The notes under the pieces: generated by a model
What the model was told of the DNA's origin: nothing
The model's database searches: none
What the model saw: the letters and a program-made list of their open reading frames with translations, nothing else
Translations under genes and position numbers: made by a program
Shown here: positions 1 through 7,231 of the stretch, one piece after another
Layout of the letters: every line of letters begins with the position of its first letter
How positions within the stretch are numbered: the stretch's first letter is position 1
Assembly: GCA_937890735.1 (NCBI GenBank)
Contig: CALACZ010000065.1
Span: forward strand, 1 to 14,894
Reading direction: 5' to 3'
Source: an uncultured Bacillota bacterium
GTDB taxonomy: Bacteria; Bacillota; Clostridia; Oscillospirales; Oscillospiraceae
DNA length: 14,894 bases

Positions 1-21
1 GAAGAACCATTTTTGTACAAT

Positions 22-1311
22 TTAATAAATACTATCCTGCTTTTTACGCAGTTGGTAGACAAACGAAGATTCGTCCAGCTCGACCATATCATACGTCAGG
101 ATCTCGCCTTTTCGGACATCGCGCTTGACTTTCATGTTCCGATTGACCAGCCCCAGCGGCAGGGCATTCATTGCTTTGGCAGTCTCATAATTCTCGATCA
201 AACCATAAACTGTGAAACCGCCAATATAGTCCAACGCCTCGCCTGCCTTCAAATCGCGCTTGGCTGCCGTGAGCACCTCACATACCGGGCAGCCAATCGG
301 AGCGATCGTCGCCATGTGATCAATGGACGCCATTGCCACGGAGAGCGGCGTTTCCAAACTACACAGATGGAACGGACGGAAGAGCGTATAGTTGGGTCCA
401 TCGCCCATACGCAGATAGCGCATTTCATCATTCACTGCCGGATTCTTGTGCGACACGATTGCAAAGACGCCAGGTGCAACACCATTTACATATTCAACAA
501 CGCCGTAGCTGTTCAGAATGCCGCCCTCTTCCTTACGCAGGAAGGTCTTTGCAAGCCCGGCAACATCCGTGCTCGGTCCATGCGCGCCGCGAATATCGCA
601 GCGCAGCCCCGTCGAGTTCGCCATCGCGGTCATCTCGACCATCGTTTTCGTGCCGTCCTTAAAGGAACAGAGCATCTTCGGCGCAAGCGCCAGCTTTGCC
701 GCTTCCTCCGCCACGCTCTCAGGCGTTGCAGCCCGGTTGATTGCATGGTTCTGTCCCTTGCCGAGCACACGCACCTCAAATCCCATCGCCTTCGCAAAGT
801 CAAAGTACTCCTTGACCGCCCCCGGCTCATCACCAGCAGAGCCAGTATAGACTACATTTTTCTTATCCGCAAGGAGCTTCAGATACGATCCGATCGTAAC
901 GTCTGTTTCCACGTTCAGCATAACGATATTCTTTTCATGCTCGATCGTATCGACAGCGAGGTGTGCGCCGACCTCAGGAACGCCCGTTGCGTCAACGACC
1001 GTAGACACGCCATCTACTGCCGCAACGATCCCGGCGTCTTCCGTGATCACATATTTACCCTGACGCAGGGCGTCGTTGGCATCTGCGAGCACATTCGTGA
1101 TGGCGATCTGCTCCTTGCCGATCCCCGCCTTTTCATATGCCTCTACCGCATTATCTACACGAATATCCGAAATAATGCAGGGAGTCATGCCGGGCATCTC
1201 CGCCATCTGGTTGATCATGCCGCGACCCTGATTGCCCGCACCGACAACGCCAACACGAACCGGCTTTCCTTCATCTTCACGTTTGAGCAGTTTATAATTC
1301 AGTCCGAACAT
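22..1311 (-). CDS. NAD(P)-dependent oxidoreductase with C-terminal SAF domain (homoserine-dehydrogenase-like, COG4091 type)
   Basis: Protein of 429 residues. The N-terminal Rossmann fold shows the dinucleotide motif GVVGAGNQGRG at residues 21-31 (GxGxxG = G24, G26, G29), so it should bind NAD(H) or NADP(H). The C-terminal stretch around residues 390-415 (KVKRDVRKGEILTYDMV) is typical of a SAF domain, the fold found in sialic acid synthases, altronate dehydratases and FlgA; automated pipelines often mislabel this family as homoserine dehydrogenase or FlgA. Family members sit in sugar-alcohol and sugar-acid loci, and the exact substrate is unknown. It is the last gene of the twelve-gene operon, 36 bases after the ATPase gene. 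It probably performs an oxidation or reduction step on the imported compound (inference). The start is the ATG at 1309-1311, but its best Shine-Dalgarno lies unusually far upstream behind a hairpin (see the separate entry). Family is fairly sure; function is not. Confidence 0.85.
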   Translation of the reverse strand: MFGLNYKLLKREDEGKPVRVGVVGAGNQGRGMINQMAEMPGMTPCIISDIRVDNAVEAYEKAGIGKEQIAITNVLADANDALRQGKYVITEDAGIVAAVDGVSTVVDATGVPEVGAHLAVDTIEHEKNIVMLNVETDVTIGSYLKLLADKKNVVYTGSAGDEPGAVKEYFDFAKAMGFEVRVLGKGQNHAINRAATPESVAEEAAKLALAPKMLCSFKDGTKTMVEMTAMANSTGLRCDIRGAHGPSTDVAGLAKTFLRKEEGGILNSYGVVEYVNGVAPGVFAIVSHKNPAVNDEMRYLRMGDGPNYTLFRPFHLCSLETPLSVAMASIDHMATIAPIGCPVCEVLTAAKRDLKAGEALDYIGGFTVYGLIENYETAKAMNALPLGLVNRNMKVKRDVRKGEILTYDMVELDESSFVYQLRKKQDSIY

Positions 1312-1342
1312 AGCCTTATCTGCGCCTGAGCGCAGCTCCTTT
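1309..1342 (-). promoter_or_regulatory. Split ribosome binding site with intervening hairpin before the SAF oxidoreductase
   Basis: Read on the minus strand, a strong AAAGGAG (1336-1342) is followed directly by a perfect hairpin CTGCGC-TCAG-GCGCAG (1320-1335), then eight bases (ATAAGGCT), then the ATG (1309-1311). The linear distance from AAAGGAG to ATG is 24 bases, too long for normal use. If the 6-bp stem forms, the effective distance becomes 8 bases, which is near optimal. The weak AAGG only two bases before ATG is a poor alternative. No ATG, GTG or TTG lies in frame between the strong site and the chosen start. Confidence 0.55.
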
Positions 1343-1347
1343 CTGAT

Positions 1348-2097
1348 TTACCACCATTTGATCTGGTCTGTAATATGAGTCCTGATGTCAATAAATTTTG
1401 GATCGGTAAAATCCCGCGGACGCGGTAGGTCAACATGGATTTCCTCTTTGATCTTGGCTGGCTTATTATCCAGGATCAGAACGCGCTCAGCCAGATACAC
1501 TGCCTCTTCAATATTGTGCGTAATAAACACGACTGTGCTCCCGGTCTCCCGCCACAGGCGGATCACTTCATCTTCCAGATAATAGCGCAGCTTAATATCC
1601 ATCTGCCCATACGGTTCATCCATCAGCAGAAGGTCGGGGTTCATGGCAAATGCCCGCCCGATGATGACGCGCTGCTCTGAGCTGACCGACAGTTCAGAAG
1701 GATAGGCATTCCTGTATTCCGTCATACCGAGGAGCTTGAGCATATGCTCGACGCGCCGTTTGATCTCGTCCTTCGGCAATTTTTTGATCTTCAGACCGAA
1801 TGCCAGATTTTCTTCTACTGTCAGCCAGGGATATGCTGACGGCTCCTGAAACACAAATGCGAGGTTGTGCTTCTTCGGGTCTGCCGGTTCGCCGTCGATC
1901 AGCAATTCACCCTCCGTCGGCTCAATCAGCTTTGTAAGCAGATTGAGAAACGTTGTTTTACCGCAGCCGGTTGGACCGACAACGCAAACAAACTCTCCTT
2001 TTTTAATGTTGAACGATATATCGTCCAGCACCAGCAGATCACCAAACCGTTTTGTAAGATGTTTGACCTCAACTTTGACGTCCTTTTGCTCTTTCAT
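1348..2097 (-). CDS. NitT/TauT-type ABC transporter ATP-binding protein, with degenerate signature motif
   Basis: ATPase of 249 residues, the normal size for the nitrate/sulfonate/taurine importer family. Walker A GPTGCGKT (41-48), Q-loop Gln84, Walker B LLLMDE with Asp160 and catalytic Glu161, and H-loop His194 (ITHN) are all intact. The ABC signature is not: where the family has LSGGMQQR, this protein reads LSVSSEQR (136-143), and the D-loop is GQMD instead of GALD. It can therefore supply a complete Walker side but a damaged signature side. Its paralogue encoded just upstream has the opposite defects, so the two very likely form an obligate heterodimer driving the two permeases. The start has a near-perfect GGAGGAGGT eight bases or less upstream, and the gene begins 17 bases after the paralogue's stop. 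The closing PRPRDF/DPKF segment is typical of the TauB/SsuB-like group. Substrate unknown. Confidence 0.9.
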   Translation of the reverse strand: MKEQKDVKVEVKHLTKRFGDLLVLDDISFNIKKGEFVCVVGPTGCGKTTFLNLLTKLIEPTEGELLIDGEPADPKKHNLAFVFQEPSAYPWLTVEENLAFGLKIKKLPKDEIKRRVEHMLKLLGMTEYRNAYPSELSVSSEQRVIIGRAFAMNPDLLLMDEPYGQMDIKLRYYLEDEVIRLWRETGSTVVFITHNIEEAVYLAERVLILDNKPAKIKEEIHVDLPRPRDFTDPKFIDIRTHITDQIKWW

Positions 2098-2114
2098 TGC
2101 ACACCTCCTCCATA

Positions 2115-2876
2115 TTACAGCGCAAGATCTGTATTTTCCGCAATCATTTGGCGAATGTGCAGGAATTTGGGATCAACATTATTTCTGGGTCTCGGCAGAT
2201 CAATGTCATAGATCTGCTTGACTCGTGCCGGGCATTCACTGAACAGGACGATGCGGTCGCCAAGATAGGCGGCTTCCTCGATATTATTCGTAACGAAAAT
2301 CACGGTCCGCCGCTCTTTTTCCCAAATTCGGATCAGTTCATCCTCCATCGCATACCGCGTTTGCGCATCCAATGCACCGAATGGCTCATCCATCAGCAGT
2401 ATTTCTGGATTATTGGCATAGGCTCTGGCAATACCGACGCGTTGCTTCATACCGCCGGACAGTTCTGCGGGGTATGATTTCTCAAATCCCTTCAAGCCGA
2501 CCAACTCGATATATTTCTGTGCGCGCTCACGGCGGCTCTTTTTATCCTCTCCTGCCAGCTTCGGACCTAGTTCAACATTTTGCATGACCGTTTTCCACGG
2601 GAGCATTCCGGTTTTCTGAAACACCATTCCGATTGAGTTGTGTGTACCGCTGATCGCTTGCCCGTCCAGGAATATGTTGCCCTCTGTCGGCGGCTCCAGA
2701 CCGGCGATCAAATTAAGCAGCACAGTTTTCCCGCACCGCCCCGGTCCGAGCAAAACAAGAAATTCATTGTCGCGGACCTCCAGAGACACCTCATGGACCG
2801 CCTCCACGTCGCCGTTTTTTGTTTGAAATCTTTTGGACAGACCATCCAACTTCAAGATCACTTTTTTCTCAGCCAC
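2115..2876 (-). CDS. NitT/TauT-type ABC transporter ATP-binding protein, with altered Walker A and H-loop
   Basis: Second ATPase of the importer, about 253 residues. Residue numbers below count from the possible TTG at 2882, two codons before the chosen GTG. The signature motif LSGGMKQR (141-148), Walker B LLMDEP (Asp165, Glu166), D-loop GALD and Q-loop Gln89 are intact. Walker A is GPGRCGKT (46-53): Arg49 replaces the invariant glycine of GxxGxGKT, a one-base difference (cgg for ggg). The H-loop reads VTNN, with Asn199 in place of the catalytic His. This subunit should have an impaired nucleotide site of its own but a good signature for its partner. The start is uncertain: GTG at 2874-2876 or TTG at 2880-2882, both behind AAGGA. 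I chose GTG for its spacing. Either way it overlaps the end of the permease gene by 19-25 bases, suggesting coupled translation. Confidence 0.88.
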   Translation of the reverse strand: MAEKKVILKLDGLSKRFQTKNGDVEAVHEVSLEVRDNEFLVLLGPGRCGKTVLLNLIAGLEPPTEGNIFLDGQAISGTHNSIGMVFQKTGMLPWKTVMQNVELGPKLAGEDKKSRRERAQKYIELVGLKGFEKSYPAELSGGMKQRVGIARAYANNPEILLMDEPFGALDAQTRYAMEDELIRIWEKERRTVIFVTNNIEEAAYLGDRIVLFSECPARVKQIYDIDLPRPRNNVDPKFLHIRQMIAENTDLAL

Positions 2877-3637
2877 GGGCAAACCATCCTTTCAATCAGT
2901 GAAATCAGCACCGCCAGCAATGCGCCAACCACGCCGATCGCGATCATGGCGACCAGCACAAGTGCAGTATCGCCGCTGTCCATGCCGCGCGTGATCAGGA
3001 AACCGACGCCAGATTTTGCACCGAGCATTTCTGCTGCCAGCACGACCATCCAGCCAGTACTTGTCGAGGTTTTGATACCTGCCATGATCGTTGTCAGCGC
3101 AGAAGGCAGTGCGATCTCAAACAGCAGCTGGCGGTTATTGGCATGGAACACCCGCCCCACATCCAGATACAGCTGCTCCACGCGCTCCATGCCGGACTGT
3201 GTGTTGACAATGACCGGCACGATCGAGCCGATGATCACGATCAGGACCTTCGGAGCTTCGCCGATCCCGAACCAGATCGTGATCAGAGGGATCCACGCCA
3301 GCGGCGGGATCGGGCGCAGCATATTGAACACCGAGCCAACAAGAGCCCGCCCTGTTTTCGTCCAGCCGATCACTGTGCCGATTAGGATGCCAAACACCCA
3401 TGAAAACATCAGTGCCGTTATAACACGGCGCAGGCTGGCAAGAATATGTTCAAAAAAACTCAGTCGCATGATGGGCTTTTCAAATGTCAGCAGAAACCGC
3501 TCCCATGTATCCGCCGGCGTCGGGATCAGGTCAGGGCGCTGGTTGGAAACGCTGTACCATAGAATGAACAGGCACACCACGGAAAGCGCAGGCAGGATCG
3601 TATAGAGGATGCTCAAAAACAGATTCTTTTGTTTCAT
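2858..3637 (-). CDS. NitT/TauT-type ABC transporter permease (second permease)
   Basis: Integral membrane protein of 259 residues with about six hydrophobic segments, in the binding-protein-dependent transport permease family. The segment RPIPPLAWIPLITIWFGIG and the later run through GVGFLITRGMD are hallmarks of the nitrate/sulfonate/taurine group. The cytoplasmic coupling (EAA-like) loop falls around HANNRQLLFEIALPSALT, which should contact the ATPases. The start is the ATG at 3635-3637, which shares bases with the stop of the preceding permease (ATGA overlap) and has GGGGAGG upstream. A GTG six codons further out would swallow that ribosome binding site, so I rejected it. It is paralogous to, but clearly different from, the other permease, so the channel is probably a heterodimer. 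Substrate unknown. Confidence 0.9.
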   Translation of the reverse strand: MKQKNLFLSILYTILPALSVVCLFILWYSVSNQRPDLIPTPADTWERFLLTFEKPIMRLSFFEHILASLRRVITALMFSWVFGILIGTVIGWTKTGRALVGSVFNMLRPIPPLAWIPLITIWFGIGEAPKVLIVIIGSIVPVIVNTQSGMERVEQLYLDVGRVFHANNRQLLFEIALPSALTTIMAGIKTSTSTGWMVVLAAEMLGAKSGVGFLITRGMDSGDTALVLVAMIAIGVVGALLAVLISLIERMVCPWLRKK

Positions 3638-4446
3638 TGTTTTCTGCCTCCCCACTTGACGATTTTTCTCTCCGCAAACTCCAGAATGCCGGTCAGCAGC
3701 GCCCCGATCACGCCAATCACGAGCATACCAAGCACAATGATGTCAGGTCTTGCAAATGCGCGCCCCATCAGGATCATATATCCAAGTCCAGCGCTGGATG
3801 CCAGCATTTCCGCCGCCATCAAGGTTGACCAGGAGTTGCCCAGCGCCACGCGGATACCAGCAAACGTGATCGGAAGAGAATACGGGATGCCGACCTTCAG
3901 GAAGATCACAAAGTTGCTCGCACCACAGGTTTTTGCCACATTGATGAGCACCTTGCTTGTCTGTTTGATGCCCGTGTAAGAATTGATCACGCACGGGATG
4001 AACGCAGAGAAGAAAATGATAAATGCCTTTGCGCGCAGACCGATGCCGAGCCAGAGGATCGTCAGAGGGATCCAGGAGATCGGCGGGATCGGGCGCAGGA
4101 TCTCAAACAAAGGCGTTACAAAACGATCGACCCAGCGATACCAGCCCATGACCCAGCCGAGCGGAATGCCTAGCAGCAGAGCTGTCAATAATCCTGTTAG
4201 AGAAACGCGCAGAGAGGCTATGATATTAAATGGCAGCGTATTGCCATCCGGGGCGGTATCCGTCAGCTTGACGAAAAAGAGGCGAATGATCTCGGTCGGA
4301 GCTGCAAGATATTTCTCCTGTACGATCCCTGTCATAACCAAGGCCTGCCAGATCGCCAAAAAGCCTAGAATACCAGCCGCTGACAAAAGCGCGTAGCGCG
4401 TTTTGCCCAACGACTTTTTATTATTGCTGTTTTGAAGTTTACTCAT
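3634..4446 (-). CDS. NitT/TauT-type ABC transporter permease (first permease)
   Basis: Integral membrane protein of 270 residues with a basic N-terminus, a first hydrophobic helix at about residues 18-40 and around six membrane segments in total. RPIPPISWIPLTILWLGIG and the downstream loop CGASNFVIFLKVGIP (the EAA-like loop that docks on the ATPases) place it in the same family as its neighbour. It follows the binding-protein gene after 78 bases that contain a long hairpin, and its stop codon overlaps the next permease start as ATGA. GAGGG lies eight to nine bases before the ATG. Two distinct permeases plus two distinct ATPases make this a four-polypeptide core, whereas many relatives use homodimers. 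Confidence 0.9.
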   Translation of the reverse strand: MSKLQNSNNKKSLGKTRYALLSAAGILGFLAIWQALVMTGIVQEKYLAAPTEIIRLFFVKLTDTAPDGNTLPFNIIASLRVSLTGLLTALLLGIPLGWVMGWYRWVDRFVTPLFEILRPIPPISWIPLTILWLGIGLRAKAFIIFFSAFIPCVINSYTGIKQTSKVLINVAKTCGASNFVIFLKVGIPYSLPITFAGIRVALGNSWSTLMAAEMLASSAGLGYMILMGRAFARPDIIVLGMLVIGVIGALLTGILEFAERKIVKWGGRKQ

Positions 4447-4472
4447 TACAGTACCCTCTGTGTTTTCATGTT

Positions 4473-4499
4473 CCCTGCCGGGGAATGTCCCCGGCAGGG
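4473..4499 (-). repeat. 12-bp perfect hairpin between binding-protein and permease genes (probable mRNA-stabilising element)
   Basis: Arms 4473-4484 (CCCTGCCGGGGA) and 4488-4499 pair perfectly around a 3-base loop. On the transcribed minus strand the hairpin is followed by AACATGAAAAC, with no U-tract, so it is not a standard intrinsic terminator. In many ABC importer operons a hairpin in this position protects the upstream binding-protein mRNA and lowers permease output, giving excess binding protein. That role is inferred here from position. Confidence 0.7.
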
Positions 4500-4524
4500 T
4501 TTTGAGTCAGTCGGAGTTTTCTGT

Positions 4525-5715
4525 TTATTCGCTCCATCTGCCTCCAGCCACCATATCCGCGTAGACCTCTTCGGCGATACTGGTATCGAACATGTTGTTG
4601 TCCAAGATCGTTTCCCGGTCGGCATCGGAATACTTGCCGGTACTGATGAAGAAGTCCATCGTCACAAGCAGGTCTGCCTCAGCTTTGGTGACGGGGCGCT
4701 TGGCATACGCATCATACTCAACTGCTGTCCGCCCCTGCTCCACGACATCTGCAATCGTCGGGCTATTGCGTCGCTCGCAAATGTACTTTGCAGTTTTTTC
4801 ATCGCAAGCGATGCCTTCGATCTCGCAGGTCTCCAGATAATATGCTTCCGCCTCTTCCATGTTGTCCCGGATCCACTCGCTGGTACGGTAGTAGATCTCA
4901 TAGAATTTCTTGACCGCGTCGCGTTTATTTTCCAGTGCATCCTTTGTTGCGCACATACCGCACTCGATCAAATCGCCCGTCAGATCCAGACCACTGACTT
5001 TTTTGAATCCGGCTTCCTCAGCCGCCATGGCGACCGAGAGGGAAAGGCACACACCATCACCCTCGCCTGCCTTAAATGCCGCAAAGCCGGTGCTGTTATC
5101 CATATTGACCAGCGTAATATCCGCTTCCGTCAGACCGAACATGGCGAGCGTCGAATCCAGAACAATATTTGTCGTCGTGCCGACCGGCAGCAGCCATTCT
5201 GTTCCCTTCCATGCATCTGCCGTGCCATAAACCTCAGAGTTTACGTCGTTGTGCCCCTGCCCCGCCTGATAGATGGGCGAGTCCTCGCGGACATACAGAT
5301 TCAGAACCGCATCATATTCGCAGTTACCAATGCAGTAGACGTCATAGCCAAGCATACCGACCAGCACGCCGGGGCTGCCTGTCGTTGCAATATCCCAGCT
5401 TTCATTGGCTTCCATCATTGCCGGACCACTGGTAAAGGAAGAATACTCCAGTTTCAGATTCACCTCATCAAACCAGCCTTTTTCATCTGCGATATAAATC
5501 GGAAGCGAGTGCATAACGCCGGAAAAATAGGCAATGTCCAGCGTTGTTTTCTCTGTCAGAGGCTCAATGCCCCAGGTGGTTTCTCCGTCTGCCGCATTCT
5601 GTGCACTCTCGTCGCTGCCTTTCTCGGTTTCGGTCGCTGTGTTTTTCTTTGCACATCCTGTAAACAGGCTCAGGGTCAGGACTGCCAGCAGGAACAGGGC
5701 GATCGCTCTTTTCAT
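4525..5715 (-). CDS. ABC transporter solute-binding lipoprotein (NMT1/SsuA-like, NitT/TauT family)
   Basis: Protein of 396 residues with a lipoprotein signal peptide: MKR, a hydrophobic core, then lipobox LFTGC with the lipidated Cys at position 21. A Ser/Glu/Asp/Ala-rich tether of about 25 residues follows. The mature part shows the two-lobed binding-protein pattern of the nitrate/sulfonate/thiamine-precursor class, for example SLPIYIADEKGWFDE near the N-terminal lobe, then AMMEANESWDIATTGSPG. It should sit on the outer face of the membrane and deliver ligand to the two permeases encoded next. The ATG has GAGGAGG nine bases upstream. The mature protein is rich in Asp and Glu. The ligand cannot be deduced; this family covers nitrate, sulfonates, taurine, pyrimidine precursors, phthalate and other small compounds. 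The catabolic neighbours suggest a small organic acid or polyol-like compound (inference). Confidence 0.9.
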   Translation of the reverse strand: MKRAIALFLLAVLTLSLFTGCAKKNTATETEKGSDESAQNAADGETTWGIEPLTEKTTLDIAYFSGVMHSLPIYIADEKGWFDEVNLKLEYSSFTSGPAMMEANESWDIATTGSPGVLVGMLGYDVYCIGNCEYDAVLNLYVREDSPIYQAGQGHNDVNSEVYGTADAWKGTEWLLPVGTTTNIVLDSTLAMFGLTEADITLVNMDNSTGFAAFKAGEGDGVCLSLSVAMAAEEAGFKKVSGLDLTGDLIECGMCATKDALENKRDAVKKFYEIYYRTSEWIRDNMEEAEAYYLETCEIEGIACDEKTAKYICERRNSPTIADVVEQGRTAVEYDAYAKRPVTKAEADLLVTMDFFISTGKYSDADRETILDNNMFDTSIAEEVYADMVAGGRWSE

Positions 5716-5760
5716 TTTGGTATCCTCCTCATAATTTTTGATTGTCTTTTAAGCGTGCTC

Positions 5761-7224
5761 TCACACGTTGCTCAAATCGTCGTCCTTCATACACAAATGC
5801 ACCGCGCCGAGTTTGAACGTTTGGGGCAGCGCCAGGATGTTGGGGTTCGGACCTGTGTATTTTTTCATGGCATCCGCCAGCGCCTCTTCAAACGTCGCCC
5901 GGGTCTTCAGACCCATGCTCCGCGCGATGCCCGGTTCCTGCGCGCCGACGATGTAGATCGCGGCAGTGTTCATCTCTGCGATGTGCGCGCAGGACATCAT
6001 GGAAAAGCCGTGGAACGGATGGAAGGCGTTGCAGAAGCGGTACTTGCGGATATATTCCTCGTGCGTTGCAAAATACTCGCCGTAGCGGTTCATGTCCGGC
6101 AGAGTCTGCATATAGTCGTGCTGGAACAGCTCGTACTGCTCGCGCAGATACGGCCAGCGCTCATCATGGAAATAGCCGTTGCAGATCGTCGAGCAGAGGA
6201 TGACGCAGCGGTCCGACATCACGCGCTTGTGGCGGATGACCTGCGCCGAGAGCGCCTGCATCATCTGGATGGGGTTCGTGCCCATGCCGTTGCCGTAGTG
6301 GAAATCCTGCGGCATTCCGAACACCATGATGTCGTACTTCTTTTCCGCCCACGGGACATACGTCCGCTTATCCGCCGTGATCCACGATTTGGGCTGCATC
6401 TCGGCGGCATAGCCGGAATTGATCTCGATCTGACGGGAATAGGTATCAAGCACGGCATCGCAGCAGAAGAACGGGTGTCCCATTTTTTCTTCCATGTGCA
6501 TCCCGATCTCGTCAAAGAGCGTGCGCATCATGCTGTGCCCCGAGACGGGCGTGAAATCCTTGCGGTGCATGACCTGCGGCACATGGTGGCTGGCAATAGA
6601 GCGCCAGTGGGTGATGCCGGTAGCGCAGTGCTTATAGCCGCCGGAGTAGCCGCCGTAGGGATTGCCCTGCGTGTGTCCGATGAGGATGGGGATGTCGCAC
6701 TCAAAAACGTATTTGTTCATCAGCACCGGCGCATGGTGGCGGCTCGTGCAGCCGAGATCGACCATGTGCTCCGAGTCCTCCGAATCGTGGCTGGTGAGCT
6801 GCCCGGAGTCGTAGAACTCGCCGAACAGCTCCTCGCCGAGGATGCTCTTCATCTCCTTCACGGTGGCGCGCGGGTGCAGTCCGTTGGAGATGAGCAGCAG
6901 AATGTCCTTTTTCTCCACGCCGCCCGCGTACAGCTCATCCAGACACGCGCGGATGGCGACCTTGCGGTGACTCGTCGCCTGACAGCCGCCCTTGACGATG
7001 TCCGGGATGACGAACACGACGGTCTTTCCCGGCGCAGCAAGCTCGCGCAGCGGCTTCATGCCGTAGGGATGGCGGATGGATGCAAGTGTCGCGGCGTACA
7101 GGCTGTCCCAGTCCTGCGGCAGGCAGGGCGGATCAGGCACGGTCTGTCCGGGGATAAACACGTCGGTCGAATCCGGCAGCTCCGCCGCCATCAGCCCCGT
7201 GCCATATTCAAATTCCAGTTTCAT
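5761..7224 (-). CDS. LarA-like (DUF2088) nickel-pincer racemase/epimerase homologue
   Basis: Protein of 487 residues, longer than the roughly 424 of lactate racemase LarA. Family landmarks are visible: PGKTVVFVIPD (Asp75 at the LarA Asp72 position), SNGLHPRAT (His117 at LarA His108), GGYSGGYK with Lys198 at the LarA Lys184 position that carries the pyridinium-thioamide nickel cofactor, and ASHH with His214 at the nickel-ligand His200 position. Two changes stand out: Arg75 of LarA is Lys78 here, and the second catalytic His (LarA His174, ten residues before the cofactor Lys) is Asn188; another His lies four residues earlier. It probably racemises or epimerises an alpha-hydroxy acid, but not simple lactate. 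The start is ATG 7222-7224 with TGAGGA overlapping the isomerase stop; an upstream in-frame start at 7299 has no such support. No larB, larC or larE cofactor genes are in the window. The gene is far more GC-rich than the genes on either side of the isomerase-LarA pair. Confidence 0.82.
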   Translation of the reverse strand: MKLEFEYGTGLMAAELPDSTDVFIPGQTVPDPPCLPQDWDSLYAATLASIRHPYGMKPLRELAAPGKTVVFVIPDIVKGGCQATSHRKVAIRACLDELYAGGVEKKDILLLISNGLHPRATVKEMKSILGEELFGEFYDSGQLTSHDSEDSEHMVDLGCTSRHHAPVLMNKYVFECDIPILIGHTQGNPYGGYSGGYKHCATGITHWRSIASHHVPQVMHRKDFTPVSGHSMMRTLFDEIGMHMEEKMGHPFFCCDAVLDTYSRQIEINSGYAAEMQPKSWITADKRTYVPWAEKKYDIMVFGMPQDFHYGNGMGTNPIQMMQALSAQVIRHKRVMSDRCVILCSTICNGYFHDERWPYLREQYELFQHDYMQTLPDMNRYGEYFATHEEYIRKYRFCNAFHPFHGFSMMSCAHIAEMNTAAIYIVGAQEPGIARSMGLKTRATFEEALADAMKKYTGPNPNILALPQTFKLGAVHLCMKDDDLSNV

Positions 7225-7231
7225 TGTGTCC

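Noticed and set aside
13..1329. A 438-codon plus-strand open frame covering the SAF oxidoreductase gene.
   Set aside because: It is a mirror frame of a well-supported gene, with no recognisable domain and no ribosome binding site.
3270..4110. Nucleotide similarity between the segments near 3300 and 4070, which could suggest a recombination repeat.
   Set aside because: Both encode the conserved RPIPPxxWIPL block of paralogous permeases, so the likeness comes from shared ancestry and protein constraint.
4473..4499. Hairpin as a transcription terminator splitting the operon after the binding-protein gene.
   Set aside because: There is no U-tract on the transcribed strand, and the permease genes have no obvious promoter of their own.
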